Origin: Candidatus Bathyarchaeota archaeon
GTDB taxonomy: Archaea; Thermoproteota; Bathyarchaeia; TCS64
Assembly (NCBI GenBank): GCA_016934355.1
Contig: JAFGTA010000129.1
Location: 1 to 9,339, forward strand
Reading direction: 5' to 3'
DNA: 9,339 nt
Below, one piece after another: positions 6,040 to 9,339 of this stretch. Position 1 is the stretch's first letter. Every line of letters starts with the position of its first letter. Under the pieces are notes generated by a model, which searched no databases, was not told the origin of the DNA, and saw only the letters and a program-made list of their open reading frames with translations. The translations under genes were made by a program, and so were the position numbers.

Positions 6040-7221
6040 TTACTCCCTGTCTTTCACACCGACAAGATATATCAGCGCCGCCGCTACGTGCATCCCACCG
6101 TAGACAAGCCCCATGACGCCCCAGCTTGAGACGTCGAGTATGACCCCGCCCAGCGACGCCCCCAGCGCCATGCCAAGCTGGGTGGCAGCCGAGTTCAGCG
6201 ACGTCATGGTGCCCCTGTACCGCGGGACCTGGACGAGGAGCAGGGTGTTCGCGCAGGTCAGGACCACACCAGCCGCTACACTCATGACTGCGCTAAGGAC
6301 AATGGCCAACCCGAGGCTAGGCGAGTTCATGTAGCCCACGACGAGCAGACCGGTAAGAAGCGAGCTGACTACCATCACCCTCTTGCCGCCGAGCCGCCTC
6401 GCGATCAGCCCCCCGACATAGTTGCCCACCAATACGCCCACGACCAGCAGCGAAAATATCCTGGATGAGTCAGAGAGGGAAAGCACGAAGCCCTCCCGCA
6501 GGTAGGTCACAGAGTACGCCACCACGCCCCCCGCCCACGCGCCACCCGCCAACATGTTGCCCAAGAGACACGCCAACGCTGAGCGCGACGCGAACACGCC
6601 TCTGTACCCCTCCAGGACATCCGCTCCGCTCGCCGTCGCCTCGCTTCGTATGCTGGGCAGAACCCTCTGGGAGAGCAGAAGGGCTACGGCTGTCATGGGG
6701 GCAACGAGGAACATGAACGCCTGCCTCCAACCCCAAGCCGCCACCACGTACCCAATGAGCTGAACCATCACGAGGTAGGAGATCGTCCGCACCGCCGCCA
6801 CGGTCCCCACTACCTGAGGCCGCCTATCCTCGGTGAAAGTCTCGCCGATGTACGAGAACACCATAGGTGTCACGAGGGAGGTCACGAGGCCCACCGCGGA
6901 GAAGCAGACTAGGAGCAGGCTGAAGGTGGGCGCGAAGCTGCAGCACAGGACCGAGATCAGGTTCACAAGCAGCCCACCCAGGAGCAGCGACTTGTAGCTG
7001 TACCTGACGCTGAGCACGCCCATGGCGAGGGCGACGATTATAGCGAGAACGCTGCCGACGGACCTGATCTGGCCCGCGAGGCCGACGCTGACGCCGAAGG
7101 CTGCGGCGACCTCGATGAGGCTCATGCTTATGATGAGCCCCGGCGGGTCGATGGAGGAGATGGAGGCTATGAGGGTCGGCAGTGTCAGGCTCCTGTTCTT
7201 TGGCTCAGTCTCTTCCCTCAA
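6040..7221 (-). CDS. MFS transporter, DHA1-like drug/metabolite exporter
   Basis: This 393-residue membrane protein has about 12 predicted TM segments and short loops, the usual size for DHA1-type antiporters. 'GLIARRLGGKRV' (271-282) is a motif-A-like loop between TM8 and TM9. 'PRYRGTMTSLNSAATQLGMALGASLGGVI' (333-361) matches the TM10-11 region of drug:H+ antiporters, and 'AAWGWRQAFMFLV' (161-173) the TM5-6 junction. The usual motif A between TM2 and TM3 is poor ('VRYSYKS', 72-78). Likely role: proton-driven export of a small molecule, substrate unknown. The start is TTG, supported by GAGG (7232-7229) 7 nt upstream; the next Met (33) would cut off most of TM1. It follows the LLM stop by 9 nt, so the two are very probably translated from one mRNA. 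Confidence 0.87.
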   Translation of the reverse strand: MREETEPKNRSLTLPTLIASISSIDPPGLIISMSLIEVAAAFGVSVGLAGQIRSVGSVLAIIVALAMGVLSVRYSYKSLLLGGLLVNLISVLCCSFAPTFSLLLVCFSAVGLVTSLVTPMVFSYIGETFTEDRRPQVVGTVAAVRTISYLVMVQLIGYVVAAWGWRQAFMFLVAPMTAVALLLSQRVLPSIRSEATASGADVLEGYRGVFASRSALACLLGNMLAGGAWAGGVVAYSVTYLREGFVLSLSDSSRIFSLLVVGVLVGNYVGGLIARRLGGKRVMVVSSLLTGLLVVGYMNSPSLGLAIVLSAVMSVAAGVVLTCANTLLLVQVPRYRGTMTSLNSAATQLGMALGASLGGVILDVSSWGVMGLVYGGMHVAAALIYLVGVKDRE

Positions 7222-7228
7222 TCTACTG

Positions 7229-7232
7229 CCTC
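7229..7232 (-). promoter_or_regulatory. Ribosome binding site fixing the TTG start of the DHA1-like transporter
   Basis: On the minus strand GAGG overlaps the TGA stop (7233-7231) of the upstream LLM gene and sits 7 nt before the TTG. Overlap of SD and stop suggests translational coupling and supports the TTG as the real start. Confidence 0.55.
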
Positions 7233-8169
7233 ACAGGTCAATTATTTCTGGGATTACCTTTTCCCCGATCAACTCGATGGGCGTTATCTCGTGGTCGTTG
7301 GGCATGTTGAATATCACGTAGTTGAACCCCATCCCCGCGAGCTCCCTGCACATCCCGACGACCTCGCCCGGCGTCAACCCTCCCGCCGAGACCTCCATGG
7401 GGCTGAGAACCGACTTATCGATCTCGTCGTAGTCACGCCCCACATTCTCGCAGTGCCTCCTCAGCGCCTCCAGCTTGTGCCCCAGCCTCTCCTTCCGCGT
7501 CCCGTAGTTCGTGTATGAGCGGTCGCTGTAGCCCTTGAGCTTGGGGTGGGCGCCTAGGTGCAGGTTGCAGGCGTCGCCGTACTTAGCCACGTAGCGGAGG
7601 GTCTTCCTCTTCCCAGAGCCGCCAATCATAATGTAGGGGTGAGGCTTGCTTACGGGCTGGGGGCTGCAGATAGGCTCCTCCAAGCGGTAATACTTGCCCT
7701 CGAACGACGTCCTGTCGTCTCTCCACATGTGGTGGGCTATCTTCAGGGTCTCCTCTAGGCGCCCCGTCCTCTCCTTGACTGAATATGGGAAGGGGACGCC
7801 CATCCCCCTGCTCTCCAGCTCATACCACCCGGCTCCAACCCCGAGTATGCCCCTGCCCCTAGACATCACGTCCAGCGTCGTCACCATCTTGACGAGGACG
7901 CCGGGGTGCCTGTAGAATGAGCCGGTCACCATCGTGCCCAGCTTGACGTTCCGGGTCACTGCAGCCATGTAGGCGAGCGCCGTGTACGCCTCCAGCATGG
8001 GCTCCTCCGGCGCCCCGTATCCCTGCCCCACCTGGTAGAAGTGGTCCATCACCCAGACGCTGTGGAAACCTGCTCCGTCAGCAGCCCGCGCTATCTCGGC
8101 GAGCTTCGAGCCGATGTTTTCAGCGCCTCCCGGCCAGTTGAAGCGGGGTATCTGCAGCCCTACCTTCAT
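7231..8169 (-). CDS. LLM-class (luciferase-like) F420-dependent-type oxidoreductase
   Basis: This 312-residue protein is a complete luciferase-like TIM-barrel flavin/F420 enzyme of typical length. 'AGFHSVWVMDHF' (33-44) is the family's 'G.dsvwv.DHf' strand. 'VTRNVKLGTMVTGSFYRHPGVLVKMVTTLDVMSRGRGILGVGAGWYELES' (71-120) contains the R-H-P and S-x-G-R segments and the G-V-G-A-G-W loop. 'RLEETLKIAHHMW' (137-149) and 'SKPHPYIMIGGSGKRKTLRYVAKYGDACN' (174-202) complete the pattern, the latter with the G-G-S-G cofactor-phosphate loop. Such enzymes transfer hydride between F420 (or FMN) and an organic substrate, here unknown. The ATG overlaps the TGA of the upstream flavoprotein gene in an ATGA junction. 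A paralogue lies on the other side of that gene, with very similar stretches such as A-H-H-M-W and the H-E-I-x-P-I-E tail. Confidence 0.93.
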   Translation of the reverse strand: MKVGLQIPRFNWPGGAENIGSKLAEIARAADGAGFHSVWVMDHFYQVGQGYGAPEEPMLEAYTALAYMAAVTRNVKLGTMVTGSFYRHPGVLVKMVTTLDVMSRGRGILGVGAGWYELESRGMGVPFPYSVKERTGRLEETLKIAHHMWRDDRTSFEGKYYRLEEPICSPQPVSKPHPYIMIGGSGKRKTLRYVAKYGDACNLHLGAHPKLKGYSDRSYTNYGTRKERLGHKLEALRRHCENVGRDYDEIDKSVLSPMEVSAGGLTPGEVVGMCRELAGMGFNYVIFNMPNDHEITPIELIGEKVIPEIIDL

Positions 8170-8723
8170 AGGTCTTTCACCGCTTCAACGCCGGTTTCCC
8201 GTGCCTTGTTCATGAGAGAAGTGTTACGTTTCGCCGAGTCCGGTCCCGATGTTCCGGGTGTCTGGAGTGTGGCGATGTGCCGCATTCCGAGGTAGGGGAG
8301 GATCGATTCAAGCATCTCTACTGTCTGCTTCGCATAGTATGAGCCGCCGCCTGAAGGAACCACCAGCACGACTCTTTTACCTTGGAATACGGTTCGGTCG
8401 ACCCCGTACCAGCGGTCTATGAAGGCTTTCATCTGGGCCGTCGGCCCCCACCAGTAGACAGGCGTCCCCAGAACCCAGACGTCGCTTTCCTTCATCTTTT
8501 GGAGAGTTGAAGCGAAATCGTCTTCGATTGTACATCTGCCTGTGTTTTGGCATGCTTTACAGGCTCTGCACGGCTGGATGTTCATCTCGCCGAGATGCAG
8601 CTTCTCGGTCACAGCGCCTGCCTCTGCTGCTCCTTTCAGCACCTGCTCGACGAGGGTGTCCGTGTTTGCGCCCCTCCGGGGGCTGCCTACGATTCCCAGA
8701 GCCCTAGTTTTCACTCTTTTCAT
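8166..8723 (-). CDS. Iron-sulfur flavoprotein-like NADPH-dependent FMN reductase
   Basis: This 185-residue flavodoxin-fold protein has G-S-P-R-R-G-A-N-T (13-21) as the FMN phosphate loop. C52-x2-C55-x2-C58-x5-C64 follows; this is the compact cysteine motif of archaeal iron-sulfur flavoproteins (Isf), which hold FMN plus one [4Fe-4S] cluster and pass electrons from ferredoxin to small acceptors. 'DVWVLGTPVYWWGPTAQMKAFIDRW' (81-105) is the conserved T-P-V-Y-W...K.F.D.R flavin region, and 'SGGGSYYA' (124-131) the later FMN loop. Similar proteins exist in which cluster binding is unproven, so a plain FMN:NADPH reductase remains possible. It starts 1 nt after one LLM gene and overlaps the next by 4 nt. 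This suggests it supplies reducing power to, or works on the same substrate as, both LLM enzymes. Confidence 0.9.
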   Translation of the reverse strand: MKRVKTRALGIVGSPRRGANTDTLVEQVLKGAAEAGAVTEKLHLGEMNIQPCRACKACQNTGRCTIEDDFASTLQKMKESDVWVLGTPVYWWGPTAQMKAFIDRWYGVDRTVFQGKRVVLVVPSGGGSYYAKQTVEMLESILPYLGMRHIATLQTPGTSGPDSAKRNTSLMNKARETGVEAVKDL

Positions 8724-8724
8724 C

Positions 8725-9339
8725 TCACATGTTCTTTATGGCGGGTAGCACCTCGTCTCCGATAGCCTCTATGGGCGCTATCTCGTGGCTGTTAGGCATG
8801 TTCAGTATCACCTGCTGTATGCCGAGTTCGCCCAACTCCAGACACAGTTCAAGGACATCATCGACGGTCATCGCGTCAGGCGCTACCCTGACGGTTCCGA
8901 GGATGGTCTTCTCTATGCCTTCATAGTCTCTGCCGTGTTTCTCGCATAGGCTCCTGAGCCTGTTCAGCCTGTCTGGGATGTATTCTCGGCGTTCCGCGTA
9001 TTTCTCGCGCATCCAGTCCTGGAACTCCGGGAGAGGCGACCCGAACTGGAGGTTCACGGCGTCTGCGTACTTAGCAGATATGTTGAGCATCCTGTCGCCT
9101 CCTCTCCACATCCCGACTAGGATCGGCGGGTGTGGCTTGCTTATCGGCTGAGGGCTGCAGACTGGTTCCTCGAGCTGGTAGTATTTTCCTTTGAAGGACT
9201 CCCTGTTGTCGCTCCACATGTGGTGGGCTATCTGAAGAGTCTCCTCCAGGCGTGAGATGCGTTCACGCAGTGGCGGGCGGTGCACCCCGTACCCCAAGAT
9301 CTCCCGCTCCACCATGCCTCCCGGCCCTATGCCGAGGTA
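8725..9339 (-). CDS. LLM-class oxidoreductase, paralogue of the 7231-8169 gene (5' end outside window)
   Basis: The frame is open to the window edge, giving 204 codons plus stop; eight codons (YLGIGPGG) precede the first in-window Met, so that Met is internal, not the start. 'YLGIGPGGMVEREILGYGV' aligns with 'ILGVGAGWYELESRGMGV' of the paralogue. 'RLEETLQIAHHMWSDNRESFKGKYYQLEEPVCSPQPISKPHPPI' and 'LNMPNSHEIAPIEAIGDEV' are near copies of its matching stretches. The DNA shares a 22-bp identical run with the paralogue (9212-9233 and 7721-7742), so the pair arose by duplication. Two cofactor-site segments differ: the G-W after GxGxG is lost, and the G-G-S-G-K loop is replaced by G-M-W-R-G-G-D. 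About 110 N-terminal residues should lie beyond the window, by comparison with the paralogue. It is the first gene seen in the minus-strand cluster. Confidence 0.9.
   Translation of the reverse strand, partial: YLGIGPGGMVEREILGYGVHRPPLRERISRLEETLQIAHHMWSDNRESFKGKYYQLEEPVCSPQPISKPHPPILVGMWRGGDRMLNISAKYADAVNLQFGSPLPEFQDWMREKYAERREYIPDRLNRLRSLCEKHGRDYEGIEKTILGTVRVAPDAMTVDDVLELCLELGELGIQQVILNMPNSHEIAPIEAIGDEVLPAIKNM

Noticed and set aside
7219..7233. The LLM gene and the following MFS gene are in the same frame, separated only by TGA and three codons, raising read-through, selenocysteine or a broken fusion
   Set aside because: The LLM protein ends at its normal family length and the MFS start has a GAGG site at good spacing. 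Being in the same frame has a one-in-three chance of occurring, and no SECIS-like structure was seen.
9313..9315. ATG at 9315 as the start of the upstream LLM gene
   Set aside because: The frame continues to the window edge with YLGIGPGG, which aligns with the core of the paralogue about 105 residues into the protein, so this Met is internal.

Overview
The window looks like chromosomal DNA from an archaeon. The evidence is an intron-free tRNA-Thr with an archaeal-type U73 and an encoded CCA, A/T-rich TATA boxes with A-rich BRE-like flanks about 26 nt upstream of predicted starts, several effectively leaderless genes, frequent TTG/GTG starts, heavy AGG (Arg) and ATA (Ile) codon use in GC-rich DNA, and coenzyme-F420-type LLM oxidoreductases. 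A TACK-type lineage such as Bathyarchaeia is my best guess, but placement below domain level is an inference.

Left part (1-2225): the 5' end of an OsmC-family peroxiredoxin gene (minus strand, cut by the window edge) lies just downstream of a gene for a secreted protein of unknown family with five N-glycosylation sequons. The secreted-protein gene diverges from a nitroreductase-family flavoenzyme gene. A tRNA-Thr(UGU) with its own promoter follows.

Middle part (2225-5990): a 12-TM MFS transporter gene (OFA/monocarboxylate-like, minus strand) diverges from a DUF362-domain gene (plus strand). That gene converges on a second DUF362 gene (minus strand) with a ferredoxin-like insert. The insert has lost the cysteines of one [4Fe-4S] cluster but keeps the full set for the other. 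The second DUF362 gene starts with TTG inside a large dyad that also covers its TATA box.

Right part (6040-9339): a compact minus-strand cluster reads, in transcription order, LLM oxidoreductase (5' end outside the window), iron-sulfur-flavoprotein-like reductase, paralogous LLM oxidoreductase, and DHA1-type MFS transporter. Gaps are 1 nt, a 4-nt ATGA overlap, and 9 nt. The DUF362-ferredoxin gene follows, apparently with its own controlled promoter.

The window is rich in flavin and Fe-S redox enzymes: two LLM proteins, one ISF-like protein, one nitroreductase, two DUF362 proteins and one OsmC. Two MFS transporters accompany them. A plausible but unproven reading is that the right-hand cluster reduces a small organic molecule and moves it across the membrane. 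I found no CRISPR array, transposase, integrase or rRNA. No stretch longer than about 125 nt lacks a gene.
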